A stretch of 64,000 nt of DNA from Plantibacter sp. Leaf314 (GTDB lineage Bacteria; Actinomycetota; Actinomycetes; Actinomycetales; Microbacteriaceae). A model generated the notes under the pieces. It made no database searches and had not been told where the DNA came from. It saw only the letters and a list, made by a program, of their open reading frames with translations. How positions within the stretch are numbered: the first letter of the stretch is position 1; the number at the start of each line of letters is the position of its first letter. The translations under genes were made by a program, and so were the position numbers. Positions 50,987-59,739 of the stretch are shown piece after piece. The stretch is from the NCBI RefSeq assembly GCF_001423185.1, contig NZ_LMOB01000003.1:283304-347303 (forward strand), given 5' to 3'.

Positions 50987-52006
50987 TCAGAAGGCCGGGG
51001 GACCCGCGGACTTCCGCACGATGAGTTCGGGCTCGATCGTGCCCCGGTAGCCGACGGCGTCGACCTCGAGATTGCCGAGCAGATGCGCGACGCAGCGCCG
51101 CCCCAGCTCGTCGAAGTCCTGACGCACCGTCGTGAGCGGCGGCCAGAAGTGCGACGCCTCGGGGATGTCGTCGAACCCCACGATCGACACGTCCCGCGGC
51201 ACGTCGTAGCCCTCGTCGCGGATCGCGTGGATGAGCCCGAGCGCCATCTGGTCGTTCGAGGAGAAGATCGCCGTGAAGTCGCGCACCCGCATGAGTTCGA
51301 TGCCGGCGCGATACCCGAAGTCGGCCGTCCAGTCGCCGAGGATCGGCGCCGTCGTCGGCACGTCCTGCGCGCTCATCTCCGCGAGGAACCCACGCATGCG
51401 CGCCTCCGCCTCGATCCAGTCCTGCGGACCGGCGAGGTGGTAGATGTTCCGATGCCCGAGCTCGATGAGGTGCCGCGTCGCCAAGCGTCCACCGGCGACC
51501 TGGTCGACCCCGATCGAGTGGTCGTCGAGGTCGCCGCCGGACTGCACCGCTACGAAGGGGACCCGGACCTGCAGCTCCTCGATGGCGCGGAACACCCGGA
51601 CCTGCGGCGCGATCACCACGATGCCGTCGACCGACTGCGCGAGGAGGTGCTCAACGGCCGCCACGATCGACACCTCGCTGGTGTCGGGCAGGTTGGAGGT
51701 GCTGACGAGGTACCCGGCGTCCTTGCTCGCGTTCTCGATGGCCTGGATCATGCTCGCCGGACCGTACTGGGAGCGCTGGCTGGCGAGCACGCCGATCGTC
51801 CGCGACCGACTCGTCACGAGGGCTCTGGCCGCCCGGTTCGGGCGGTAGTTGACCTCGTCCATGACGGCGAGCACGCGGTCGCGCGTGGAGTCGCGGATGC
51901 TCGGATGGTTGTTCAGCACTCGGGACACGGTCTGGTGGGAGACCCCGGCCAGGCGCGCGACATCGCGGATATTGGGGGCTCGCCCCCGTTCGGCGTCGTC
52001 GCTCAC
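50987..52006 (-). CDS. LacI-family repressor of the arabinose ABC operon
   Basis: A 339-residue repressor with HTH VARLAGVSHQTVSRVLNN and hinge, then a sugar domain (SIGVDQVAGGRLATRHLIE, FSSNDQMALGL, SIVGFDDIPEASHFWPPLTT). GTG 52006 has GAGGAA upstream. Its own promoter region carries ATGTGCACGGTCACAT and the arabinose ABC promoter carries ATGTGAACGGTCACAT, so it very probably controls itself and that operon. The ligand is likely L-arabinose or a related sugar, by inference from the operon. Confidence 0.88.
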   Translation of the reverse strand: MSDDAERGRAPNIRDVARLAGVSHQTVSRVLNNHPSIRDSTRDRVLAVMDEVNYRPNRAARALVTSRSRTIGVLASQRSQYGPASMIQAIENASKDAGYLVSTSNLPDTSEVSIVAAVEHLLAQSVDGIVVIAPQVRVFRAIEELQVRVPFVAVQSGGDLDDHSIGVDQVAGGRLATRHLIELGHRNIYHLAGPQDWIEAEARMRGFLAEMSAQDVPTTAPILGDWTADFGYRAGIELMRVRDFTAIFSSNDQMALGLIHAIRDEGYDVPRDVSIVGFDDIPEASHFWPPLTTVRQDFDELGRRCVAHLLGNLEVDAVGYRGTIEPELIVRKSAGPPAF

Positions 52007-52023
52007 GGATTCCTCGGACCTCG

Positions 52024-52039
52024 ATGTGCACGGTCACAT
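52024..52039. promoter_or_regulatory. Operator (ATGTG-N6-CACAT) upstream of the LacI gene
   Basis: ATGTGCACGGTCACAT lies 18 bp before the LacI GTG. It matches the site at 53363-53378 in 15 of 16 positions. Confidence 0.7.
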
Positions 52040-52140
52040 TTCGTGCTGCACCCATTATGCACACGCCTCAGGCCGCCGAAGGATCGGCTCCGTCGGCCTC
52101 CGTGCAGCCGCCGAGCAGCCGACGACGGTACCGTTGGAGG

Positions 52141-53160
52141 ATGGACACCGCAAGCGTCGCCCGCGTCATCGAAGCCACCGACTTCTCGGGCGTCGTGCTC
52201 GTCAAGCGCGGAGACGAGACGCTCTTCGAGGTCGCACGGGGGCTCGCCTCCCGGGAGCGCGACGAGCCGATCACGCTCGACACCCGGTTCGACACGGCCT
52301 CGATCACGAAGCTGTTCACCGCGGCCGCCGTGCTGCAGCAGGTCGACGCGGGGCACATCGACCTCGACGAGTCGATCCACGAGTACGTCGACCTCGACGG
52401 CACCACCATCCGCCGCGACGTGCAGCTGATCCACCTGCTGACCCACACCTCCGGCATCGCCGACGACGCCGACGAGACCGCCGGTGAGAGCTACGAGGAG
52501 CTGTGGGCCGAGCGCCCCGCCTCGTCGATCCGCGAGACCGCCGACCTCCTGCCGCTCTTCGCCCATAAGCCGCCGCTCGCGGCACCGGGCGAGGAGGCGA
52601 ACTACGTCAACGCCGGCTACGTCCTGCTCGGGCTCGCCCTCGAAGGGGTGACCGGCCTGCCGTACCGCGAGCTCATCGAGCAGCAGGTGTTCGCGCTGCT
52701 CGGCATGGACCACTCGGGCTTCGCCGACCGCCGCACGGGCGAACCGGGCCTCGCGGAGGGCGGCGACGTCGACGACGACGGGGTCTGGCACTCGAACGTC
52801 GACGCCTTCCCGCCGCTCGGCGGCCCGGACGCCGGTGCGCAGTCCACGGCGGCCGATCTCATCACCTTCCTGCGCGCGGCCCGCGACGCGAAGCTCCTCA
52901 CCGCCGAGCTGACCGAGGAGTTCACCTCCCCGCAGATCGAGGTCGACGAGGAGATCTCCTACGGCTTCGGATTCGAGTTCGACGTCGACGAGGACGGTCA
53001 GGTCCGTTCGATGTACCTCGACGGTGTCAACCCGGGTGCCAGCGGCATCGTCCGCACCTACTTCGGCCCGACGGCGGCCGACGCGATCGACGTCGTCGTG
53101 CTGTCGAACTCCGAGGACGGCGCGTGGGACGTCATCCGCGCCATCGACGCAGAACTCTAG
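52141..53160 (+). CDS. Serine beta-lactamase-like hydrolase (class C / PBP-like esterase)
   Basis: A 339-residue cytoplasmic protein with no signal peptide. The nucleophile motif S-x-x-K is in DTASITKLFTAAA, the Tyr motif in NYVNAGYVLLG (Y-x-N), and a Gly-rich block near the end replaces the K-T-G motif (NPGASG). Members act as esterases or peptidases. It looks leaderless: TACCGT at 52129-52134 ends 6 nt before ATG 52141. Confidence 0.83.
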   Translation: MDTASVARVIEATDFSGVVLVKRGDETLFEVARGLASRERDEPITLDTRFDTASITKLFTAAAVLQQVDAGHIDLDESIHEYVDLDGTTIRRDVQLIHLLTHTSGIADDADETAGESYEELWAERPASSIRETADLLPLFAHKPPLAAPGEEANYVNAGYVLLGLALEGVTGLPYRELIEQQVFALLGMDHSGFADRRTGEPGLAEGGDVDDDGVWHSNVDAFPPLGGPDAGAQSTAADLITFLRAARDAKLLTAELTEEFTSPQIEVDEEISYGFGFEFDVDEDGQVRSMYLDGVNPGASGIVRTYFGPTAADAIDVVVLSNSEDGAWDVIRAIDAEL

Positions 53161-53321
53161 GCGACTTCCGCGCCACCACTGGGATCGGCAGCGCCGGTAC
53201 CCGCCGTCCGAGCGCGTCGCGCACGGCCGCCGCGCGCAACGCGCACACCCCGGAACCACGTCGTTGAGAGCGCGACCATACCCCGACGATCGCCGGTTAT
53301 GAAAATGAGACACATCCCGAC

Positions 53322-53379
53322 TTGACATCGGGTGGAGGTCTGGGGCTATCGTGTGACACACAATGTGAACGGTCACATT
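53322..53379 (+). promoter_or_regulatory. Arabinose ABC operon promoter and ATGTG-N6-CACAT operator
   Basis: TTGACA (53322-53327) with TATCGT (53347-53352) forms the likely promoter (19-bp spacing; a GCTATC at 53345 would give 17). AATGTGAACGGTCACATT (53362-53379) sits over the expected start of transcription and would block it when bound. The 512-nt gap 53161-53672 holds this control region, a possible small ORF, and otherwise nothing recognised. Confidence 0.75.
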
Positions 53380-53400
53380 CGGAGTGACGAGGAAGTCGAC

Positions 53401-53577
53401 GTGGGAACGAAGCGCAACGGAGCGAGCAGGTGGGCGATGAGCCTCCTCCCGAACCGCGGCACCGATCGAACCGACCACGACTCCCTCTCGGCCCGGCTTC
53501 CCGCCGGCCACCTCTCCCTGCACCCTCGCCGGCACCACGACGAGGCGTCCGCACCCGCACCCGCGAACGCCACGTAG
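53401..53577 (+). CDS. Possible small ORF in the leader of the arabinose ABC operon
   Basis: GTG 53401 with GAGGAAG upstream opens a 58-codon frame (starts MGTKRNGASRWAMSLLPN, rich in Arg, His and Pro towards the end). It lies in the transcribed leader between the operator and the binding-protein gene. No homologue is recognised and it may be non-coding. Confidence 0.3.
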   Translation: MGTKRNGASRWAMSLLPNRGTDRTDHDSLSARLPAGHLSLHPRRHHDEASAPAPANAT

Positions 53578-53672
53578 CCGACGAGCGGCCTCGATGAGCT
53601 GGACACATCGACGCCGTTCGACCTGCGCATGACAACGACGTCCAAGCAACCCCCTAGGGAAGGAACCACACA

Positions 53673-54797
53673 GTGAAGAAGAGAATGCTCCTCGCCACGC
53701 TGGCCGCAGGCACGATGGTCGTGTCGCTCGCCGGCTGCTCCGGCGGCGCAAGCGGCGGATCGGGCGGCGGCGAAGGCGACGGCAAGCTCGTCGGCGTCGC
53801 GATGCCCACCAAGAGCTCCGAGCGCTGGATCCAGGACGGCAACGCCGTCAAGGAGCAGCTCGAGAAGGAGGGCTTCAAGGTCGACCTGCAGTACGCCGAG
53901 GACGACATCCCCACCCAGGTCTCGCAGATCGAGAACATGATCACCAAGGGCGCCTCCGTCCTGATCATCGCGTCGATCGACGGCACCACGCTCACGAGCG
54001 TGCTGCAGGAGGCCAAGGACGGCGACATCCCCGTCATCGCCTACGACCGCCTCATCCGCGACAGCGAGAACGTCGACTACTACGCGTCGTTCGACAACTA
54101 CAAGGTCGGCGTGCAGCAGGCCAACTCGGTCCTCAACGGCCTCGGCCTCGTCGACCTCGAGGGCAAGCCCACCGAGGGCGCACCCGCCGGTCCGTTCAAC
54201 ATCGAGATGTTCGCCGGCTCGCCCGACGACAACAACGCCACGTTCTTCTGGGACGGCGCGCAGGACACCCTGAAGCCGTTCATCGACGCGGGCACCCTCA
54301 CGGTCGCCAGTGGCCAGACCTCCTTCGAGCAGGCTGCAACGCTCCGTTGGGACGGTGAGACCGCGCAGAAGCGCATGGAGAACATCCTCACGTCGACCTA
54401 CTCCGACGGTTCCAAGGTCAACGCGGTCCTGTCGCCCTACGACGGCATCTCGCGAGGCATCATCTCGGCGCTGACCGACGCCGGCTACTCGGTGGGCGAC
54501 GGCTGGCCCGTCATCTCCGGCCAGGACGCCGAGCTCGACTCGGTCAAGGCCATCGAGTCCGGTGAGCAGTACGCGACCATCTTCAAGGACACCCGCCAGC
54601 TGGCGAGCGAAGCCGTCAAGATGGCCGTCGCCGTCCTGAACGGTGAGAAGCCCGAGGTCAACAACACCGAGGACTACGACAACGGCAAGAAGGTCGTCCC
54701 GTCCTTCCTCCTCGAGTCGCAGATCGTCGTCAAGGACAACATCCAGGAGGTCCTCGTGGACTCCGGGTACTGGACCGAAGACGAGATCAAGGGCTAA
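53673..54797 (+). CDS. ChvE-type sugar-binding lipoprotein of the arabinose ABC transporter
   Basis: A 374-residue family 2 (ribose/ChvE-like) binding protein. The lipobox SLAGC puts Cys at residue 22. [24 protein letters not shown] and SGQDAEL are typical ChvE/XylF sugar-site blocks. GTG 53673 follows GGGAAGGAAC. A hairpin after its stop (54820-54850) may let the binding protein be made in excess over the ATPase and permease. Confidence 0.93.
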   Translation: MKKRMLLATLAAGTMVVSLAGCSGGASGGSGGGEGDGKLVGVAMPTKSSERWIQDGNAVKEQLEKEGFKVDLQYAEDDIPTQVSQIENMITKGASVLIIASIDGTTLTSVLQEAKDGDIPVIAYDRLIRDSENVDYYASFDNYKVGVQQANSVLNGLGLVDLEGKPTEGAPAGPFNIEMFAGSPDDNNATFFWDGAQDTLKPFIDAGTLTVASGQTSFEQAATLRWDGETAQKRMENILTSTYSDGSKVNAVLSPYDGISRGIISALTDAGYSVGDGWPVISGQDAELDSVKAIESGEQYATIFKDTRQLASEAVKMAVAVLNGEKPEVNNTEDYDNGKKVVPSFLLESQIVVKDNIQEVLVDSGYWTEDEIKG

Positions 54798-54819
54798 CAC
54801 CCACCGAAGTCCCCAGTCG

Positions 54820-54850
54820 GGCTCGGGGAGCGGATTCCGCTCTCCGAGCC
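54820..54850 (+). terminator. Hairpin between binding protein and ATPase genes
   Basis: GGCTCGGGGAGCGGA pairs with TCCGCTCTCCGAGCC around a single T (15 bp, one G-T pair). It lies 22 nt after the binding-protein stop inside the operon, so it is more likely a partial terminator or 3'-end stabiliser than a full stop. A REP-like GGTCCCTGAG fragment follows near 54893. Confidence 0.6.
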
Positions 54851-54978
54851 TGTCTCGGGGCCCGGGTCCGCACCTCGACGCTTCGACCACCTCAGTGACC
54901 ATGTCCGGTCCCTGAGTCGGACGACGTGCCTGAGGTCACCGGCCAGGCTCAACGACGACCACCAGTAAGGAGACTCAG

Positions 54979-56517
54979 GTGTCAGCCGAGACGACGAGCA
55001 TCCTCGAGATGCGCAACATCATCAAGACCTTCCCCGGCGTCAAAGCCCTCTCGAACGTCACCCTCGATGTGCAGCGCGGTACCGTGCACGCCATCTGCGG
55101 CGAGAACGGTGCCGGCAAGTCCACCCTCATGAAGGTGCTGTCGGGCGTGTACCCGTTCGGGACCTACGAGGGCGACATCGTCTTCGAGGGCGAGACGATG
55201 GAGTTCAAGGACATCCGTGACTCGGAGTCCAAGGGCATCGTCATCATCCACCAGGAGCTGGCGCTCAGCCCCTACCTCTCCATCGCGGAGAACATCTTCC
55301 TCAACAACGAGCTGAAGGGGCCGCTCGGCCTCATCGACTGGAACCGCACCAACCAGGAGGCGGCAGCCTTGCTCGCCCGGGTCGGGCTGCGGGAGAACCC
55401 GACGACGAAGATCCTCGAGATCGGTGTCGGCAAGCAGCAGCTCGTCGAGATCGCGAAGGCCCTCTCGAAGCGCGTGAAGCTCCTCATCCTCGACGAGCCG
55501 ACCGCCGCCTTGAACGACGAGGACTCCGACCACCTGCTCGACCTCATCCTGCACCTCAAGGAGCAGGGCATCACGTCGATCATCATCAGCCACAAGCTCA
55601 ACGAGATCAAGAAGGTCGCCGACACCGTCACGGTCATCCGCGACGGCAAGACGATCGAGACGATCGTGAAGAACGACGTCACCGAAGAGCGCATCATCAA
55701 GGACATGGTCGGTCGCGACCTCGAGCACCGCTACCCGGACCACACGCCGAACATCGGTGCCGAGATCCTGCGCGTCGAGGACTGGACCGCCCACCACCCG
55801 CAGGACCCGACCCGCGTGATGGTGGACGCCGTGAACCTCAACGTCCGTGCCGGTGAGATCGTCGGCATCGCCGGCCTCATGGGCGCCGGGCGCACCGAGT
55901 TCGCGATGAGCCTCTTCGGCCAGTCGTACGGCAGCCGGATCAGCGGCAAGGTCTTCAAGAACGGCTCGGAGATCCGCACGCGCACCGTGTCGGAGGCCAT
56001 CGCGAACGGCCTCGCGTACGCCACCGAGGACCGCAAGTACTACGGCCTCAACCTCATCGAGGACATCAAGCGCAACATCTCGATGGCCTCGCTGAAGAAG
56101 CTCGAACGCGGCGGACTCGTGAACGACAACGAGGAGTACAAGGTCGCCGAGGAGTACCGCAAGAGCATGAACATCAAGGCTCCCAACGTGCTCGCGAAGA
56201 CCGGCAAGCTCTCGGGTGGCAACCAGCAGAAGGTCGTGCTGTCGAAGTGGATCTACTCCGACCCCGACGTCCTCATCCTCGATGAGCCCACCCGTGGGAT
56301 CGACGTCGGCGCGAAGTACGAGATCTACACGATCATCAACCGCCTCGCCGCGGAGGGGAAGGGCGTCATCGTCATCTCCTCCGAGCTCCCCGAGCTCATC
56401 GGCATCTGCGACCGCATCTACGCCCTCAGCGAGGGCCGCATCACCGGCGAACTGCCGATCGAGGAAGCGAACCCCGAAGCGCTCCTCAAGCTCATGACCA
56501 TGGAGAAGCCCCGCTAA
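54979..56517 (+). CDS. Sugar ABC transporter ATP-binding protein, two-domain (MmsA/GguA/XylG type)
   Basis: A 512-residue tandem ATPase. Domain 1 has Walker [14 protein letters not shown], a signature region [16 protein letters not shown], and Walker [12 protein letters not shown]. Domain 2 has the naturally altered Walker [10 protein letters not shown], the signature [14 protein letters not shown] and [13 protein letters not shown]. It powers the transporter with the flanking binding protein and permease. GTG 54979 has AAGGAGA upstream. Confidence 0.94.
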   Translation: MSAETTSILEMRNIIKTFPGVKALSNVTLDVQRGTVHAICGENGAGKSTLMKVLSGVYPFGTYEGDIVFEGETMEFKDIRDSESKGIVIIHQELALSPYLSIAENIFLNNELKGPLGLIDWNRTNQEAAALLARVGLRENPTTKILEIGVGKQQLVEIAKALSKRVKLLILDEPTAALNDEDSDHLLDLILHLKEQGITSIIISHKLNEIKKVADTVTVIRDGKTIETIVKNDVTEERIIKDMVGRDLEHRYPDHTPNIGAEILRVEDWTAHHPQDPTRVMVDAVNLNVRAGEIVGIAGLMGAGRTEFAMSLFGQSYGSRISGKVFKNGSEIRTRTVSEAIANGLAYATEDRKYYGLNLIEDIKRNISMASLKKLERGGLVNDNEEYKVAEEYRKSMNIKAPNVLAKTGKLSGGNQQKVVLSKWIYSDPDVLILDEPTRGIDVGAKYEIYTIINRLAAEGKGVIVISSELPELIGICDRIYALSEGRITGELPIEEANPEALLKLMTMEKPR

Positions 56518-56548
56518 GCGGGCGCGGACGGATCGAAGGAGAACCGCA

Positions 56549-57802
56549 ATGTCCGATCTGGACACCAAACCCACCGTCCCGGCAGGGGACGGCACCGCCG
56601 CCGGCGGCCTCGTCAACCCGGCCACGAACCGGTTCACGAGCTGGCTGACCCACATCCTCAGCGACCTCGGCAAGAACGGCATCTTCATCGCCCTCCTGCT
56701 CGTCGTCGTGTTCTTCGCCGTCATCACCGACGGCATCCTGCTGCGGCCGCAGAACATCTCCAACCTGATCGTGCAGAACGGGTACATCCTCGTCCTCGCG
56801 ATCGGCATGGTGATGGTCATCATCGCCGGCCACATCGACCTGTCGGTCGGTTCCGTCGCGGCCTTCGTCGGCGCCGTCTCCGGTGTCTTCGCCGTACAGA
56901 TGCAGATGCCGTGGTGGATCGCGGTCATCCTCTCGCTCGCCATCGGTGCCCTCGTCGGCGTCTGGCAGGGCTTCTGGATCGCCTACGTCGGCATCCCGGC
57001 GTTCATCGTGACGCTCGCCGGCATGCTCATCTTCCGCGGCCTCGCGCTCGTGGTCCTCGGCAACGCGAACATCGGTTCCTTCCCGGGCGAGTACCGCGCC
57101 CTCGGCAACGGCTTCCTGAACGACGTCTTCGGTGACTTCCCGATCGACCCGCTCACGCTGGGGATCGGCGTCATCGCCGTCATCGGCCTCGTCGTGCAGC
57201 AGGTCCGCACGCGCCTCGGCCGTCAGAAGTACGGCCAGGAGACCGAGCCCTTCCCGTGGTTCGTCGCCAAGCTCGTCCTGATCACCGCCGGCATCGGCTT
57301 CTTCGTCTACGCCCTCGCCGCGTACAAGGGCATCCCGGTCACGCTCATCGTGCTCGCCGTCCTGGTGCTCGTGTACGGCATCGTGATGAACCGCTCCGTC
57401 TTCGGTCGCCACATCTACGCGATCGGTGGCAACCGCCACGCGGCCGAGCTGTCCGGTATCAAGACGCGCAAGGTCGACTTCTTCCTGTTCGTCAACATGG
57501 GCTTCCTCGCGGCGCTCGCCGGCCTCATCTTCACGGCCCGCCTGAACCTCGCCGGTCCGAAGGCCGGTGACGGCTTCGAGCTCGAGGCGATCTCCGCGGC
57601 GTTCATCGGTGGAGCCGCGGTGCAGGGTGGCGTCGGAACCATCGGTGGCGCGATCATCGGTGGTCTCATCATCGGCGTCCTGAACAACGGTATGTCGATC
57701 ATCGGCCTCGGCATCGAGTGGCAGCAGGCCGTCAAGGGCCTCGTGCTCCTGCTCGCCGTCGCCTTCGACGTCTACAACAAGCGCCGCAGCGGCGGACGCT
57801 GA
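56549..57802 (+). CDS. Sugar ABC transporter permease (MmsB/GguB/XylH type)
   Basis: A 417-residue permease of the branched-chain/ribose type with about ten hydrophobic spans. MVMVIIAGHIDLSVGSV and GIPAFIVTLAGMLIFRG are hallmark segments, and GGNRHAAELSGI lies in the conserved cytoplasmic loop. AAGGAGA precedes ATG 56549. Third gene of the operon. Confidence 0.94.
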   Translation: MSDLDTKPTVPAGDGTAAGGLVNPATNRFTSWLTHILSDLGKNGIFIALLLVVVFFAVITDGILLRPQNISNLIVQNGYILVLAIGMVMVIIAGHIDLSVGSVAAFVGAVSGVFAVQMQMPWWIAVILSLAIGALVGVWQGFWIAYVGIPAFIVTLAGMLIFRGLALVVLGNANIGSFPGEYRALGNGFLNDVFGDFPIDPLTLGIGVIAVIGLVVQQVRTRLGRQKYGQETEPFPWFVAKLVLITAGIGFFVYALAAYKGIPVTLIVLAVLVLVYGIVMNRSVFGRHIYAIGGNRHAAELSGIKTRKVDFFLFVNMGFLAALAGLIFTARLNLAGPKAGDGFELEAISAAFIGGAAVQGGVGTIGGAIIGGLIIGVLNNGMSIIGLGIEWQQAVKGLVLLLAVAFDVYNKRRSGGR

Positions 57803-57860
57803 TCCGCAGCCCCGCTCAGGCGGCGAGCTGTCCAGCACGAACGACCAGTCACCCTCAGCG

Positions 57861-59576
57861 ATGACCGCGAACCACGGAGGCGAGCGCACCGGCGAACAGG
57901 CCGGGGCGCTCGCCTCCGTGCGTGGTCCGGGCGGTGATGCGACGGTCCCGTCGGTACCGGCACTCGAGGTGCTCGACGGTGACGAGACGGTGCTCGCCGT
58001 CGAGGCCGGCGTCGTCCACGCGGTCGTCGGGCCCCGGTCGGCGACGCGGCGGTTCGTCGACGCCCTCTCCGGCGCCGCGGGCGGACGGCGGCGACGCAGG
58101 ACCGCCGAGGTCGTGCGCATCGCGGGGACGGCCGTCGCCCTCGCTTCTCGTGCGGCGTCGAGTGCGGCCGGGATCGCCGTGGTGACCGGCGGCCAGGCGA
58201 TCAGTTGGACGCAGGACGTGGGCGACAACGTCCTGCTCGGCAACGAGCACGGCTCGGGTGTCGACGGCTTCGGCGCCGCGGTCCGCGCCGCGCTCCGCTT
58301 CGGGCGCCCCGGTGGTGATACCCGTGGGAGCGACCGGGACCGCGTGGTCCGCGCGCTCGCGACGGTCGGCCTGGCGACCGAGCCGACCACGGCGGTCGCG
58401 GAGCTGACCGCTCTGGAACGCCGACTCGTCGAGCTCGCGAGAGCGGTCGCAGCGGGAGCCGCCGTCGTGATCGTCGACGAGTCCGGAGCCGGACTGTCCA
58501 CGCCGGAACGCGAGCGCTGGCAGACCGCCCTGCGCTCCGTCGCCGCCACGCCCCGGCCGTCCGGGACCGCTCCGGTGGTCCTGCTCGTCACGGGGACGGT
58601 CACCGGTCTCGCCGCCGTCGCATCGGCGGTCACCCTGCTCGGAACCGGATCCGGCGCGAACGGCCCCCGCACGCTCCCGGTGTCGGACGCGGCCGATGAG
58701 CGGCGGGTGCTCGACGCCTTGGCAGTGGGCCTCGGGAGCGCCGCGGGTCTCCGTGGTGTGGACCGCACGAGCGACAGCGCGCGGTCCTGCCCGGATCGCG
58801 ACACCCGCCCGACCGAGCGCACGGGCGGGCTGCGTGTCGAGCAGTGGCACGCGAGCCACCCCGCCGACGCCGCCAGGACCATCGTCGACGGGGTGAGCTT
58901 CGCGTGCGCTCCCGGCGAGGTCCTCGGCCTCTTCGGTCCCCTCGACTCCGGTGTCGGCGAGGTGCTCCTCAGCCTGTTCGGCCACTCGTACGGTGCCACG
59001 GTGCGTGGAGCGGTCGCCATCGACGGCGAGACCGTCGACGTCTCGACCATGGACCGCGCTCGCGCTGCCGGACTGCTTTACACGACCGAACACCCGATCC
59101 GCTACGACCTCGCGTTCCTCGGCGGCGTGCCCTCGAGTGTGTCGCCGACGTCGCTCACCCGCATGGTCTCGACCGGGCTCGCGGACGGCCGCCGGGCGTA
59201 CCCGGCGACCACCGGGGTGAACGGCCTGGCGGCGGCGCTGCCCGGTGCGCATCGCGGCCCGACCGCCGAGCAGTTCACCGAGTCACTTCGGTCGCTCCTC
59301 GACACACCGGCACGGGTGGTGCTCCTGGCCGAACCGTTCGGTGACCGCCGCGACGCCGGTGCGGCCGAACGCGTCGCCCTCATCCGGGCCATCGCCGCCT
59401 CCGGTCGGGCGGTCGTGGTGGCCGGCGACGACCCCTCGGCGCTCGTCGAGGTCTGCGACCGGGTCATCGCCGTCCGCAACGGCCGGGTGGTGGGGGAGAC
59501 CCGTCCCGACCGCGACGCCAGGGGGCATCGGGACGCGGTCCTCGCCGTCCTCGACGCGATGGGCGGGCTCGCATGA
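57861..59576 (+). CDS. Degenerate two-domain ABC ATPase paralogue without catalytic motifs
   Basis: A 571-residue protein that follows the real ATPase (54979) along its length but has lost the nucleotide-handling residues. Domain 1 Walker A reads VVGPRSATRRFVDALSG (R63-R64 where K-S belong), the signature region reads ELTALERRLVELARAV, and Walker B VVIVDESGAGL keeps the acidic pair. Domain 2 reads GLFGPLDSGVGEVLLSLFGH where the ATPase has [20 protein letters not shown], has no LSGGNQ, and LLAEPFGD replaces LILDEPT. The frame is open and codon-biased, so it is retained, not decaying. Neither ATG 57861 nor GTG 57918 has a ribosome site. It may regulate or scaffold the transporter; this is untested. 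Confidence 0.75.
   Translation: MTANHGGERTGEQAGALASVRGPGGDATVPSVPALEVLDGDETVLAVEAGVVHAVVGPRSATRRFVDALSGAAGGRRRRRTAEVVRIAGTAVALASRAASSAAGIAVVTGGQAISWTQDVGDNVLLGNEHGSGVDGFGAAVRAALRFGRPGGDTRGSDRDRVVRALATVGLATEPTTAVAELTALERRLVELARAVAAGAAVVIVDESGAGLSTPERERWQTALRSVAATPRPSGTAPVVLLVTGTVTGLAAVASAVTLLGTGSGANGPRTLPVSDAADERRVLDALAVGLGSAAGLRGVDRTSDSARSCPDRDTRPTERTGGLRVEQWHASHPADAARTIVDGVSFACAPGEVLGLFGPLDSGVGEVLLSLFGHSYGATVRGAVAIDGETVDVSTMDRARAAGLLYTTEHPIRYDLAFLGGVPSSVSPTSLTRMVSTGLADGRRAYPATTGVNGLAAALPGAHRGPTAEQFTESLRSLLDTPARVVLLAEPFGDRRDAGAAERVALIRAIAASGRAVVVAGDDPSALVEVCDRVIAVRNGRVVGETRPDRDARGHRDAVLAVLDAMGGLA
57873..57920 (+). promoter_or_regulatory. Strong 15-bp hairpin at the start of the degenerate ATPase gene
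   Basis: CACGGAGGCGAGCGC (57873-57887) pairs perfectly with GCGCTCGCCTCCGTG (57906-57920); the 18-nt loop can close further through two CCGG blocks. It begins 71 nt after the permease stop. It could be a terminator or attenuator limiting read-through from the transporter genes, or a 3'-end stabiliser, even though it lies in the coding frame. Confidence 0.6.
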
Positions 59577-59595
59577 GCGGCGCTGGCCAGGCCGA

Positions 59596-59613
59596 TGTAC
59601 AACGTTGTACACT
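59596..59613 (+). promoter_or_regulatory. Perfect palindrome and -10 box before araB
   Basis: TGTACAACGTTGTACA (59596-59611) is a perfect 16-bp palindrome with a central CG. TACACT (59608-59613) overlaps it and fits a -10. This marks an internal promoter for araB-araD-araA under a regulator different from the one at the ABC promoter. Confidence 0.65.
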
Positions 59614-59739
59614 GGCATCGGCCCGGACGCCGTCGAACCTCCACCCGACCCCGGCCCACCCACCCCGAGCGTCCCCGGGACGCCGCAGGCTTCCGCACCA
59701 CCCGACGAACCAGCACCACCAGACGAAGGAGTCCAGCCG

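Noticed and set aside
54982..59252. Very long antisense ORFs opposite the arabinose transporter and degenerate ATPase genes
   Set aside because: They mirror the codon bias of the sense genes (high-GC shadow frames), contain Asp/Arg/Val low-complexity sequence and lack ribosome sites.
57861..59576. Pseudogene call for the second ATPase
   Set aside because: No stop or frameshift in 571 codons, normal codon bias and position in the operon; the lost motifs look like functional divergence rather than decay.
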